NCBI GenBank assembly: GCA_900755005.1
Contig: CAAEEX010000069.1
Coordinates: forward strand, 1 to 35,447
Direction of reading: 5' to 3'
DNA: 35,447 nucleotides
Source: an uncultured Collinsella sp.
GTDB taxonomy: Bacteria > Actinomycetota > Coriobacteriia > Coriobacteriales > Coriobacteriaceae
The notes under the pieces were generated by a model. It had not been told where the DNA came from. It was given only the letters and a program-made list of their open reading frames with translations, and did no database searches. The stretch's first letter is position 1; every line of letters starts with the position of its first letter. The translations under genes and the position numbers were made by a program. Of this stretch, positions 7,555 to 16,051 are shown piece after piece.

Positions 7555-9024
7555 ATGAGCGAAAGCAAAGAGCTTGCAAATCGCAAGCTCGGCGAGGACG
7601 TAGTTGGCCTCGTCGGCGGTAAGGAAAACATCCTGAGCATCTCGCACTGCATGACGCGTCTACGTTTCAAGTTGCGAGACGATGCGAAGGCCGATACTAA
7701 GGCAATTGAATCTCATAAAGGCGTCATTCAAGTAATCAACGCGAATGGCCAGTATCAGGTTGTTGTCGGCATCAATGTGATTGAGGATGTTTACGATGCC
7801 GCGGTTGCCGCTTCTGGTGTCGAGGGGCTGGGCGAGGTTAATCTTGATGGTGAGCCCGTCAAGAAAGGAAACGTTGTTAGTGCCCTTATCGATACTATTT
7901 CGGGCGTAATCCAGCCGATTCTTGCGGTGCTGTGTGCCGCGGGCATGATCAAGGGTGTTTTGAGTATTCTCGTCGCCCTCGGATGGATCACGGCGACAGA
8001 CGGCTTGTACCAGATTCTATATGCGGCTGGTGACGGCTTCTTCTACTTCCTGCCGATTATCCTTGGCTATACCGCGGCAAAGAAGTTTGGCTGTAGTGAG
8101 TTCGTTGGCATGACGCTCGGTATCGCACTTACGTATCCGGCGATGGTCAACATCACATCGGGCGATGTTTTGGGAACGGTGCTTGCCGGCACTCCCTTTG
8201 CCATGAACTACTACACGACTTTCCTCGGCATACCCGTCATCATGCCGTCTTCGGGTTATACGAGCTCTGTCATTCCGATTATCATCTCTGTTTGGTTCGC
8301 GGCAAAGCTGGAGAAGTGGTGCCGCAAGCATTTCTCTGAGTATGTAAAGTTCTTCTTTGTGCCTACGTGCGTGCTCGTTGTGATGGTCCCCGCTACCTAT
8401 TTGATTATTGGCCCGATTGCCACCCTGATCACGAACCTCATGAGCCTGCTGTTTAACTCCCTCTACAGCTTGCCTGTCATCGGCGGCGCGCTCGGCGGCA
8501 TCGTGCTTACTGCCATTTGGCAGCCTATGGTCATCTTCGGCTTCCACTGGAGTGTCATTGCCCTCATGCTGGTGAACATTGCCTCCCAGGGCTGGGATAT
8601 TGTCATGGCACCGTACATGGTTTGTTCATACGCTCAGTCCCTTGCCGTCCTCGCTATCCTTCTGAAGACTAAGGACCTAAAGCTCAAGCAGCTTGCATGG
8701 CCGGCGTTCATCTCGGGCTTCTTCTTCGGCATCACCGAACCCTGCATCTACGGCGTGACCCTTCCGCGCAAGAAGCCTTTTATCATGAGCTGCATCGCCT
8801 CTGTGCCCGGCGGCCTAATCATCGGCGCTCTTGGCACCAAGATGTTCGCCTTCACCGGCGGCGGCTTCTGCGCCTTCCCGGGCTTCATTGACCCGTCCGG
8901 TGCAATGGGCGCGAACTACCTGATTTACGTAATCATAGCCATCGTGGTTTCGAGCGTGATTTCGTTCCTGCTTACGTATGCGACGTACAAGGAGGACGTG
9001 CCGGCGGTAGAGGCTGCAAAGTAG
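7555..9024 (+). CDS. PTS transporter subunit EIIBC, alpha-glucoside type
   Basis: The 489-residue protein starts with an EIIB domain; SISHCMTRLRF puts the phosphorylated Cys at residue 32. About ten hydrophobic segments of an EIIC domain follow, with SSVIPIIISVWFAAKLEKW in the middle and GITEPCIYGVTLP late, both typical of the sucrose/trehalose/beta-glucoside family. It imports and phosphorylates a disaccharide across the membrane. No EIIA domain is present, so a separate EIIA-Glc-like protein must supply phosphate. The ATG at 7555 follows GGGAGGA; an in-frame upstream ATG at 7504 has no ribosome site and is rejected. Pairing with the GH4 enzyme points to maltose, trehalose or a sucrose isomer as substrate; sequence alone does not decide. 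Confidence 0.9.
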   Translation: MSESKELANRKLGEDVVGLVGGKENILSISHCMTRLRFKLRDDAKADTKAIESHKGVIQVINANGQYQVVVGINVIEDVYDAAVAASGVEGLGEVNLDGEPVKKGNVVSALIDTISGVIQPILAVLCAAGMIKGVLSILVALGWITATDGLYQILYAAGDGFFYFLPIILGYTAAKKFGCSEFVGMTLGIALTYPAMVNITSGDVLGTVLAGTPFAMNYYTTFLGIPVIMPSSGYTSSVIPIIISVWFAAKLEKWCRKHFSEYVKFFFVPTCVLVVMVPATYLIIGPIATLITNLMSLLFNSLYSLPVIGGALGGIVLTAIWQPMVIFGFHWSVIALMLVNIASQGWDIVMAPYMVCSYAQSLAVLAILLKTKDLKLKQLAWPAFISGFFFGITEPCIYGVTLPRKKPFIMSCIASVPGGLIIGALGTKMFAFTGGGFCAFPGFIDPSGAMGANYLIYVIIAIVVSSVISFLLTYATYKEDVPAVEAAK

Positions 9025-9076
9025 CCAAAGAAGTGGAGCTGCGGGACAAGTATTTCCCCGCGCGCCAGCAATTAAA

Positions 9077-9118
9077 CGAGGTCGTCCTTGGATAAGCGTC
9101 GAGGGCGACCTCGTCTTG
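9077..9118 (+). terminator. Probable terminator of the glucosidase/PTS operon
   Basis: CGAGGTCGTCC (9077-9087) pairs with GGGCGACCTCG (9103-9113) over 11 bp with one G-U pair, with a 15-nt loop. The tail TCTTGT is only weakly T-rich, so termination may be partial and allow read-through into the serine hydrolase gene. Confidence 0.6.
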
Positions 9119-9144
9119 TACTGATTTCGTTCGAGAGGCAGTGG

Positions 9145-10587
9145 TTGAGGGTGCCTAATATTATCTTTGACAATAAGATGGGCGAGGCGTGCCTTGCGGC
9201 GTGGAGGTCCGCAGGTGTGGAAGTCCGCTCAGTCGTGGTCCGACAAGATGGTGAAGTCGTCTTCGAGCATGCGGCTGCGCCGTTCTCCCTCGAACACGTT
9301 CACCCGCTCTATTCTGTGACTAAGTCCTTCACCTCGGTTGCTGTTGGGATGTTGGTAAATGAAGGACGGCTGTCGCTGGCCGATCGCTGGATTTCATACT
9401 TCCCGGAATATGAAGGCGAGATTGCGGATGAGCGCTTTCGCAATGTGACAGTTCGCAATTTGCTGACTATGACGATGGGGCAGGAGAGTGACCTTTCGTA
9501 TATTGGCGCGGGAGACGACTGGGCACATGAGGTTCTTCATCGTGAGTTTGACTGGAAGCCGGGCGAGGTCTTTCACTACGATTCGCTGTGTTCACATTTA
9601 TTGAGCATGCTCGTGCAACGCATAAGTGGAACGAAAGAATCTGATTATCTCGCCGAACGTTTGTTTACGCCGTTAGGCATTAGAAATTGGTGGTGGGAAG
9701 AGGATCAAGCCGGTCATACGACCGGAGGTTTTGGTCTTCACCTTTCGACACCGGATTTGGCTAAGTTTGGTCAATGTTTGCTAGATGGCGGCAAGTGGCG
9801 TGGGGAACAGATCATTCCCGCGGAATGGGTTGCCGAGGCGACGAAGATTCAGATGGAAACGAGCCCCTTTTATCCGTCTGAGGCGACTGAAGACAGCAAT
9901 GGCTATGGATACCAGTTCTGGATGTGCCGGCGTGGCGGGTTCAGATGCTCTGGCCTTTTTGGGCAGCTGTGCTACATACGGCCCACAGATGGCCTTGTCA
10001 TCGCCTGCTCGAGTTCCACGACAGGAAGTAAGGCGTTGCTTGATCCGCTGTATGAGGTATTGTTCAAAGAGTCTAGTGTTCGGGAAACGGTGGCTTCCGA
10101 ACGTGACTTCGATAGCATTCCCGTGCCAGTTGGGTTGGCTTCTGGCGGACGTTTGAGCTCATTACGTCTCGAGGGCATTCATCATTGCATTTTCGGGGAT
10201 TTTGAAGAGATCGATATTCGATTTCATGAGAATGAGCTGGATTTGTCTCTGTTGCGCGATGGTCGTGAGTACGGCGTGAGGGCCGGCTACAAGTCTTGGG
10301 TTTGTAAATCGGGCGATGGGCTCGGAGTCGGAGACCTCTTTCCTTTTGTAACTCATGAAGCTGAGAGGGACGATGCCCCCGCATGGGATGTTCGCAAGCT
10401 GTTTGCAGCGTATGCCTGGACTTCGCCAACAAGTTTACAAATCGAGACCAGGGAACTGGACTACACACGGTGCTGTTTTATCGATGTGCAGATCGGAGGC
10501 ATTTATGCCGTGTGCAGGGTGCGAGTTGAGGGAATGTGCTGTTTTCCGGCACCCTCGGAACTCACAGCGATTTTGAAGTTGGGGTAA
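9145..10587 (+). CDS. Serine hydrolase of the class C beta-lactamase / penicillin-binding protein fold
   Basis: The catalytic motif SVTKSFTSVAVG gives the Ser-x-x-Lys pair at about residues 57-60. A Tyr-Asp-Ser motif (HYDSLCSHLLSML) and a later SGLFGQLCYIRP segment match the second and third active-site elements. The family includes peptidases, esterases and beta-lactamases; the substrate here is unknown. There is no signal peptide, so the enzyme is probably cytoplasmic. About 130 C-terminal residues lie outside the catalytic core and were not recognised. I chose the TTG at 9145, preceded by GAGAGG at 6 nt, giving 480 residues. A TTG at 9088 is in frame but lies inside the loop edge of the terminator hairpin; a still later ATG at 9178 is possible. 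Position behind the glucosidase/PTS operon suggests co-expression at a lower level. Confidence 0.78.
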   Translation: MRVPNIIFDNKMGEACLAAWRSAGVEVRSVVVRQDGEVVFEHAAAPFSLEHVHPLYSVTKSFTSVAVGMLVNEGRLSLADRWISYFPEYEGEIADERFRNVTVRNLLTMTMGQESDLSYIGAGDDWAHEVLHREFDWKPGEVFHYDSLCSHLLSMLVQRISGTKESDYLAERLFTPLGIRNWWWEEDQAGHTTGGFGLHLSTPDLAKFGQCLLDGGKWRGEQIIPAEWVAEATKIQMETSPFYPSEATEDSNGYGYQFWMCRRGGFRCSGLFGQLCYIRPTDGLVIACSSSTTGSKALLDPLYEVLFKESSVRETVASERDFDSIPVPVGLASGGRLSSLRLEGIHHCIFGDFEEIDIRFHENELDLSLLRDGREYGVRAGYKSWVCKSGDGLGVGDLFPFVTHEAERDDAPAWDVRKLFAAYAWTSPTSLQIETRELDYTRCCFIDVQIGGIYAVCRVRVEGMCCFPAPSELTAILKLG

Positions 10588-10833
10588 TTTTTCAAGACGT
10601 GCGATTGATGAGAAAGCTTGCCAACATCACGGCAAATGGAGACGGAGCTGTCTCCAGGCAATGTTTTTCGATGCGGACGTCTCAGATATCGTATTGCTAG
10701 GGACTAAGTTAATCACTTGTTAGGGTCGAAGCGTAAATGCGTTTCCTCGGCTCCGCACCCTGTTGGGCTCGAATCCCGGCGCATGACAGCAAAAAGCCCG
10801 CTATCGTGAGGATAACGGGCTACTCATTTTAAA
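10588..10833. other. Spacer between the hydrolase gene and tRNA-Glu
   Basis: No gene was recognised. On the plus strand at about 10765-10782 the sequence GGGCTCGAATCCCGG resembles a tRNA T-arm, without a matching D-arm or anticodon arm upstream. The tRNA terminator occupies the right end. Confidence 0.4.
10791..10822 (-). terminator. Rho-independent terminator of tRNA-Glu
   Basis: On the minus strand AGCCCGTTATC pairs with GATAGCGGGCT across a short loop and is followed by TTTTT. It lies 12 nt behind the tRNA 3' end. Confidence 0.9.
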
Positions 10834-10910
10834 TGGTGCCCCCAGCGGGATTCGAACCCGCGATATCCACCTTGAAAGGGTGGCGTCCTTGGCCGCTAGA
10901 CGATGGGGAC
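10834..10910 (-). tRNA. tRNA-Glu (anticodon TTC)
   Basis: The minus strand folds into a full cloverleaf: acceptor stem GTCCCCA/TGGGGGC, anticodon stem CCACC/GGTGG around loop CTTTCAA (anticodon TTC, reads GAA/GAG), and T-arm GCGGG/CCCGC with loop TTCGAAT. The discriminator base is A and the CCA end is encoded. A TATACT -10 box lies 11 bp upstream at 10921-10926. Confidence 0.96.
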
Positions 10911-10920
10911 AGCGGGAAAG

Positions 10921-10926
10921 AGTATA
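10921..10926 (-). promoter_or_regulatory. -10 element of the tRNA-Glu promoter
   Basis: TATACT on the minus strand lies 11 bp before the tRNA 5' end. The -35 is weak (GTGAAC about 16-17 bp upstream). Confidence 0.5.
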
Positions 10927-11010
10927 GCAGACTTTTCTATCCGTTCACATATCGTTGGCAGATTGAAAAACCACCACACAGGAGTGGGTTTCTATTCCGA
11001 TTTTCAAATA

Positions 11011-11145
11011 TCTCAATCTGTAACATCTGGGCGGGCAAATCGGCTCTATCTGTTACAGATCGAGACAGACGGCAGACGTCGGGACGAACGTCTCATTCTG
11101 TAACAGTAAGACGACTTTTAACGGTCTAGATGTTACAGATTGAGA
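11011..11145. repeat. Nested inverted repeats upstream of tRNA-Glu
   Basis: TCTCAATCTGTAACATCT at 11011-11028 has a perfect 18-bp reverse complement at 11128-11145. Between them lie two further copies of the same motif, TGTTACAGATCGAGACA (11051-11067) and TCTCATTCTGTAACAG (11091-11106), in opposite orientations. The four copies alternate in direction, so the segment can fold as one large stem or as two smaller ones. No coding sequence is involved. Confidence 0.8.
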
Positions 11146-11164
11146 CAAACCGCTGGGACGGGGC

Positions 11165-11203
11165 AAAACCACCACAAAGGTGCCTGTCCCTTTTGTGGTG
11201 GTG
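11165..11203 (-). terminator. Probable terminator of murT-gatD
   Basis: On the minus strand ACCACCACAAAAGG pairs with CCTTTGTGGTGGT (one bulged A) around an 8-nt loop and is followed by TTTTG. It starts a few bases behind the stop codon at 11209. Confidence 0.75.
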
Positions 11204-11208
11204 GGGTG

Positions 11209-13386
11209 CTAGGGGAGGAGCTTCATGGCGGCGTCGTGGGCGGCGCGCTCGTAGGTGTCGTCGAGGGGCTTGAGCGGCAGCAGGGCTGTGGCCTGCGCAT
11301 CGCCGCGGCGCTCGAGGGCGTGCGCGATCAGCCAGTCGGCGAGTTCGGGGTTTTTGGGCAGCGCCGGCCCGTGCAGGTACGTGCCGATCACGCCCTTGTA
11401 GATCAGACCCTCAAAGCCGTCGTCGCCGTTGTTGCCGGTGCCAGTGACGACGGACGTTCCGAGCGGCGTGGCATCGGCGTCCAAAAGCGTGCGGCCGCCG
11501 TGGTTCTCGAATCCGACAAAGGGCTCGGGTGCCAGGTCGGTCTTGACGGCGACGTTGCCGATCAGGCGGTCGGAGCCGCGCACGGTTTCGGCGGCAATGA
11601 CGCCCAGGCCCTCGATGCGATTCTCGCCCATATAGTACGAACGGCCGAGTAGCTGATAGCTGCCGCAGATAGCGAGCAGCGAGCCGCCATCCTCAACATA
11701 GGCTGCGACCTTGTCTTTTTGAGCGAGCAGCTCGTGTGCCACAGCTAGCTGATCGCGGTCGGAGCCACCGCCCATCATGACGATGTCGGCGTCGGTGAGA
11801 TCGAGCGTCTCGCCCATGCGGACCTCGTCCACGCGCGCGGGAATGCCGCGCCAAGCGCAGCGACGCTCGAGCGCGATAACATTGCCGCCGTCGCCGTAGA
11901 GGTTAAGGGCATCGGGATACAGGTAGACGATGCGCAGCGGGCGCGAAAGCTCGACTGGCGCGATGCCGACAGGAAGAGCGCTGCCGTCGGCACGGGCTAC
12001 GGCGCGCTCGGAAACAGCGTCGGCGGTGGCGTCCTTCAGTCCGTCGAGCTCCTTGACCAGCGGCGGGAAGGCCGTGTAGTTGGCGACGGCGTAGAAAGTA
12101 TCGCCAGCCTCCTCGTCCGCCACGGCGCCGATCGCTTGCTCGATATTCGAGATGATGGCGGAGTCGATGCCGGCGTACTTCAGACGTACCTGCATGTCGT
12201 GCGCACGCGTGCCTCCGGCAAAGGCGACAAGACCCGGCGTGTCGGCGATGCGCTCGAAGTCGACATCGTAGATCCACGAGACATCGTGGCCGTCGGCATC
12301 GTTATCGTTTAGGAAGAAGGCGCAGAGCCTGCCACCTGCCGTTTTAATGGACTGGATCTGGCGATCGAAGCCCACGGGATTCTTGGCCAGGTTGGCCTCG
12401 ACGGTGCGGCCGGCAATATCCCAGCGGCCCATGCGTCCGCCAGCGGGCACGTAGGCATTAAGCGTGGGCTGCAGGTGCGCCACGTCCACGCCCAGCTCGT
12501 GCGCCGCAAAGAAGGCGGCGGCGACGTTATAGACCATGTACAGGCCGTTGTAGCGCGTGGCGATGTGCACGGCAGGCGTGCTGGAATCAGATCCAAACAC
12601 CAAGTCAAAGCCGTAACCGTCGCAGCCGAGCTCCACGCTCGTCACGCGACGGACAAGCGCAGGACGGGCCCAACCGCACGAGGGGCAACGGTAGGCGCCG
12701 AGCTGGCCGTATTGCACGTAGTCATACTCCAGCGGCGCGTTGCACTGCGAGCAAAAGCGCGAGTCGCTAATGCGGTCAGACTCGGTGTTGGTGGCGCCGT
12801 CGATGCCAAAGGCAATACTCGCGTTGGGAACGCGCGCGGCGATCGCGGCACACAGCGGATCGTCGGCGTTATAGATAAGCGTCGTTGTCGGCGAGAGCTC
12901 CAACGCGTGGGCGATGACCTCCTGGGTGTGATCGATCTCGCCGTAGCGGTCTAGCTGGTCGCGGAACAGGTTGAGCAGCACGAAGTACGTCGGCTTGAGC
13001 TTGGGCAGGACGCGCACGGTGTAGAGCTCATCGCATTCAAAAACGCCCACGCGCTTGCCACCGCCGGCTCGCTTGAGGCCGCTGCGCGCCTCGAGCAGTG
13101 CGCCCACCACGCCCGGCTCCATGTTGTTGCCGGCGCGGTTGCATACCACGGGGGCGCCGCTGGCGGCAACGGCGTCGGCGATGAGGTTCGAAGTGGTGGT
13201 CTTACCGTTGGTGCCGGTGATCACCACGCTGCGGTCGACAAGGCCGGCGAGGTCGCTCAGCAGCTCGGGGTCGATCTTCATGGCGATGCGGCCGGGGAGT
13301 ACGCCGCCCTGGCGCTTAAGGACGGAGCGCAGCCCCCAGCGGGCGATATCGCTCGAGGTGCAGGCAAGAGATGAGCGGAGATTCAT
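11209..13386 (-). CDS. murT-gatD: Fused lipid II isoglutaminyl synthase (MurT-GatD in one chain)
   Basis: The 725-residue protein joins two enzymes normally made as separate subunits. Residues about 1-450 are MurT, a Mur ligase relative: GTNGKTTT (58-65) is the ATP loop, FCSQC (Cys212, Cys215) and CPSC (Cys234, Cys237) form the zinc ribbon typical of MurT, and the C-terminal domain contains DGHDVSWIYDVDFE and RAHDMQVRLKYAG. After a linker (about 450-482), residues 483-725 are GatD, a class I glutamine amidotransferase with nucleophile Cys574 (LAICGSYQLLG) and His672 (GTYLHGP). MurT-GatD amidates the second-position D-glutamate of lipid II to D-isoglutamine, using glutamine and ATP on the inner membrane face. 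The gene lies 45 nt behind two unknown genes on the same strand and probably shares their operon. Confidence 0.93.
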   Translation of the reverse strand: MNLRSSLACTSSDIARWGLRSVLKRQGGVLPGRIAMKIDPELLSDLAGLVDRSVVITGTNGKTTTSNLIADAVAASGAPVVCNRAGNNMEPGVVGALLEARSGLKRAGGGKRVGVFECDELYTVRVLPKLKPTYFVLLNLFRDQLDRYGEIDHTQEVIAHALELSPTTTLIYNADDPLCAAIAARVPNASIAFGIDGATNTESDRISDSRFCSQCNAPLEYDYVQYGQLGAYRCPSCGWARPALVRRVTSVELGCDGYGFDLVFGSDSSTPAVHIATRYNGLYMVYNVAAAFFAAHELGVDVAHLQPTLNAYVPAGGRMGRWDIAGRTVEANLAKNPVGFDRQIQSIKTAGGRLCAFFLNDNDADGHDVSWIYDVDFERIADTPGLVAFAGGTRAHDMQVRLKYAGIDSAIISNIEQAIGAVADEEAGDTFYAVANYTAFPPLVKELDGLKDATADAVSERAVARADGSALPVGIAPVELSRPLRIVYLYPDALNLYGDGGNVIALERRCAWRGIPARVDEVRMGETLDLTDADIVMMGGGSDRDQLAVAHELLAQKDKVAAYVEDGGSLLAICGSYQLLGRSYYMGENRIEGLGVIAAETVRGSDRLIGNVAVKTDLAPEPFVGFENHGGRTLLDADATPLGTSVVTGTGNNGDDGFEGLIYKGVIGTYLHGPALPKNPELADWLIAHALERRGDAQATALLPLKPLDDTYERAAHDAAMKLLP

Positions 13387-13431
13387 GAAGCCGTTCCTAA
13401 CGTGAATGACATGGTCGTGGCGTTTGCGCCG

Positions 13432-14475
13432 TTAAAAGCCGTAACGGCGCGCAAATTCCTGGGCAAGCTGCGACACGTCTTCGCAGGCATTGGCCCAGGG
13501 GGCAAAGTCGGGAGTGTCCGAGATAATACCGTCCGCTTCCCAAACGGCCTGGTGCGAAAGATCCCAGGGATCGTGTGGCTCGGGCCGGCAGGGAAGGTAC
13601 GGTGTCTGGTACATGGGGTTCAGTAAGAAGAACGCACCGCCCTCGCAACGGTTGGCAAACTCACGCAGCGCGCGTGTCGCCGGGCGCATCTTGTTTGTTT
13701 TGAACAGCAGAATCGTGCGGGCGAGCAGATACCAAGGAGAGTTCTCGAGCGCGTCAGCCCCGATCTCTTCCTCGAGCTGGTGGGCCAGGGCAAAAAAGCC
13801 GTCCTGGTCTTCCAGACGAGCGAGGGCGAGCAACACGGTGCCTGCGGCTCGGGTGGGGTAGCCTTCCGCCTTAAGGACGCGGCGGGCGTAGTTGGCGGCA
13901 GCACGGTAGCGGGCGCTCGCCATGCACAGCTGCGAGATGGCCTCGAGCGTGTGGAGCCACCCGATAAGAGCCGGCTCGCTCACGGTAAGGTCTGCTGCGG
14001 TGACACCGTCGGCCAAAACATTATTGGCCCAGTAGTACGGGGCTTCCATGTCGAACCCGGGCACGCTTTGCTGCAGGTAATCGGCCGTGGTCGCCTCGAG
14101 CTTCATCAGGTCGCCCAGGCAGGCGTCAACGGGCGTGTCGGCCAGGATGATGGCGAGCAGCTGCGCGTCGAGGACATACGCATCGACGCGGACGATCTTG
14201 AGCAGCTCATCGCGCATGTCGTCGAACAGACGATTGCGCGTCTGCTCGAACTCCTCGTCGCTGCCCATGTCCTCGATGCGATGGAGCTCGTCGAGCAGGT
14301 GGCGATGAACACCGGCGTAGGACAGCAGCGCCTGGGCATGCTCGGACTGCGCATACTTTTGGGGATTCGCGCTAATGTCGTTATGGACAAGCTCGCGTGC
14401 TGCATCGGTGAGCTCGGGGTGCGACGCCAGATAGGTGCGCTCCAGGTAGGCGGGGATGTAGACGCTCGGATCCAT
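13432..14475 (-). CDS. Unknown helical repeat (TPR-like) protein, operon with murT-gatD
   Basis: I do not recognise a named family. The 347-residue product is acidic and almost entirely predicted helical, with alanine/leucine-rich segments of about 34 residues, such as ALIGWLHTLEAISQLCMASA and AAGTVLLALARLEDQDGFF, that look like tetratricopeptide-type repeats. No signal peptide or membrane segment is present, so it should be cytoplasmic and may act by protein binding. Its start ATG shares a base with the stop of the upstream gene (TAATG), implying coupled translation, and murT-gatD starts 45 nt after its stop. The upstream protein has similar length and composition, so the two may be distant paralogues. 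A role in cell-wall modification is only suggested by position. Confidence 0.7.
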   Translation of the reverse strand: MDPSVYIPAYLERTYLASHPELTDAARELVHNDISANPQKYAQSEHAQALLSYAGVHRHLLDELHRIEDMGSDEEFEQTRNRLFDDMRDELLKIVRVDAYVLDAQLLAIILADTPVDACLGDLMKLEATTADYLQQSVPGFDMEAPYYWANNVLADGVTAADLTVSEPALIGWLHTLEAISQLCMASARYRAAANYARRVLKAEGYPTRAAGTVLLALARLEDQDGFFALAHQLEEEIGADALENSPWYLLARTILLFKTNKMRPATRALREFANRCEGGAFFLLNPMYQTPYLPCRPEPHDPWDLSHQAVWEADGIISDTPDFAPWANACEDVSQLAQEFARRYGF

Positions 14476-15551
14476 TAGAGGTCCCCTCCCTTAAATGGAA
14501 GACCCTGCTCGGCTGCGCGCAGGATGCGCTCGTCGATCTGGGAGCGCACGATGTCGTTGGTGGCGACCCAGGCGGCAAAGCTGGCGTTGTCGGGCGCGCC
14601 CAGGCCCTCCTGCAGTACCGGCGTCGCCTCGGACAGGGCAAGGACGAGCTCATCGGTGGAGCCCACGCCCACGTTGACGCGGGCATAGACGCCATCGGGA
14701 AACTCGGTTTGGAAGTAGAGCGCCTCGGCTGCGTGTGGGCACGAGCGCGCAAGGATGCGCAAATAGTGTTCGGCACCCTCGTAGTCCAGCTCGCGCCAGG
14801 CCGCGCTCATCAGTGCGATGAGCGTCCACGGGTCCAAGTCGCGCTCCGCATCTTTGGGGCGGCGGCGCAGCGGCGTGTTGGCAAGATAGGGCACGGAGTG
14901 AGCGGAGCGAAAGCGCTTGAGCTCCTCGGCGGGGTATTCGAGCTTTGCCATGGCGAGCATCGCGGTGTGGCGGACACCGGCGGGGTCGTTGGGCGCAAAG
15001 TCCAAGCTGCGGTTTGCGGCTTCGAGCGACATGCGATAGCGGCCGCTAATGAGGGCGCGCGATGCCAAGGCGGCAAGCCAGCGCAGATAGGGGCGGCGCG
15101 TAAGGTCGCCTGCGGCCTCGCGCTCGTAGGGGTCCTGCGCCGAGGCGATCTTGAGCGCCAGATCGTGCTCCACCTCGTCGCACTTGGACACCAGATACTG
15201 CACGTATTCCTCGTTGGATTCGGCGGTGAGCGCCGTCAGCATGCGCTGGGCATCCCAGTTGGCCGGATCGAGTGCGGCTGCCTCGCGGAGCATGTTCTCG
15301 GCAGCTGCCTCTTCCTGCTCTGCCTGGGTATCGTCAGGGATAAAGGGAATGCGGTAATCGACGGCCTCGACCACCTTGGCAATGAGGTGCCCGGCGCGGT
15401 CGCGGTCGTGCACGATGAGCGGTGCGGGGTTGCGGGTGAATTGTTCCATCAGACGCTCTACGGCGGCAGCGTCGGTGAGCGGGATATTGTCGCGGCGCAA
15501 GGCCTCAAGAACGAGGCGATGGCAATCCTCTTGAATGGGATCGAATGCCAT
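14475..15551 (-). CDS. Unknown TPR-like protein, first gene of the murT-gatD operon
   Basis: The 358-residue product begins MAFDPIQEDCHRL. The ATG at 15551 follows AAAGGAGG; an in-frame ATG at 15581 lacks a ribosome site and is rejected. The central part (ENMLREAAALDPANWDAQRM, then SLEAANRSLDFAPNDPAGVR and YEGAEHYLRILARSCPHAAE) has the alternating small/aromatic pattern of tetratricopeptide repeats, with the Asp-Pro turns seen between TPR helices. No enzyme motif, signal peptide or membrane span is visible. It overlaps the next gene by one base. The function is unknown; a scaffold or chaperone-like role is inference from the repeat type. Confidence 0.7.
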   Translation of the reverse strand: MAFDPIQEDCHRLVLEALRRDNIPLTDAAAVERLMEQFTRNPAPLIVHDRDRAGHLIAKVVEAVDYRIPFIPDDTQAEQEEAAAENMLREAAALDPANWDAQRMLTALTAESNEEYVQYLVSKCDEVEHDLALKIASAQDPYEREAAGDLTRRPYLRWLAALASRALISGRYRMSLEAANRSLDFAPNDPAGVRHTAMLAMAKLEYPAEELKRFRSAHSVPYLANTPLRRRPKDAERDLDPWTLIALMSAAWRELDYEGAEHYLRILARSCPHAAEALYFQTEFPDGVYARVNVGVGSTDELVLALSEATPVLQEGLGAPDNASFAAWVATNDIVRSQIDERILRAAEQGLPFKGGDL

Positions 15552-16051
15552 GGAGCCTCCTTTGCTGCGGTTAGGGTTCAAATATCTCTATATAAGGTTC
15601 TAGTTTACCCGCATGTGGCACACCGGGGGTGCCGCACTTGGACTTGCACCTTTGCACCACGAAGACGGATGTCGCACAAATGTCGGCACCTTGGACGACC
15701 GAGTGGTATCACGGTGCCGCAAACGGTCGATTTTTGGCGGCGAACGGTGCATATTTTGGAGGGGCACCGTCCTGCCCGGGATATGTAGTCAACCTTGATA
15801 AAACGTTTGCCCAGCTTGGGAGTTTGGATGCCGCACAAGGGTCTTCAGGGATAGAAAAAACGATTCATCATTGGCGGCTTTAGGTGAATAACTGACCAAC
15901 CAGAACGGTAAAATAGTGTTTGTCTGAGCGTTGAGACGTTTAGACATCGCGCATTGTCATCGCCGGCAACGCGCAAACCGGTCCTAACGGAGCCAATTGG
16001 GTGCTCCGTTATATACGCAAGTCTAAGAGGGGCTTGTTTAGGAGGCACAGT
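15552..16051. other. Intergenic region before the alcohol dehydrogenase gene
   Basis: No convincing gene is present; overlapping ORFs of 77 and 84 codons on opposite strands lack ribosome sites and recognisable domains. At 15722-15737 and 15743-15759 lies a tandem near-repeat (AACGGTCGATTTTTGG and AACGGTGCATATTTTGG). A hairpin with arms AACGGAGC and GCTCCGTT sits at about 15987-16011 in the dehydrogenase leader; it has no T-run. TAAAAT near 15911 could be a -10 box but lacks a good -35. Confidence 0.4.

Noticed and set aside
10765..10782. A T-arm-like sequence (GGGCTCGAATCCCGG) beside tRNA-Glu, possibly a tRNA remnant or old attachment site
   Set aside because: No anticodon or D-arm can be folded upstream, the T-loop starts with C in place of T, and no integrase gene is near. 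Chance similarity cannot be excluded.
15605..15883. Two small overlapping ORFs (77 and 84 codons) as genes
   Set aside because: Neither has a ribosome site or a recognisable domain, and they overlap on opposite strands in a repeat-containing spacer.
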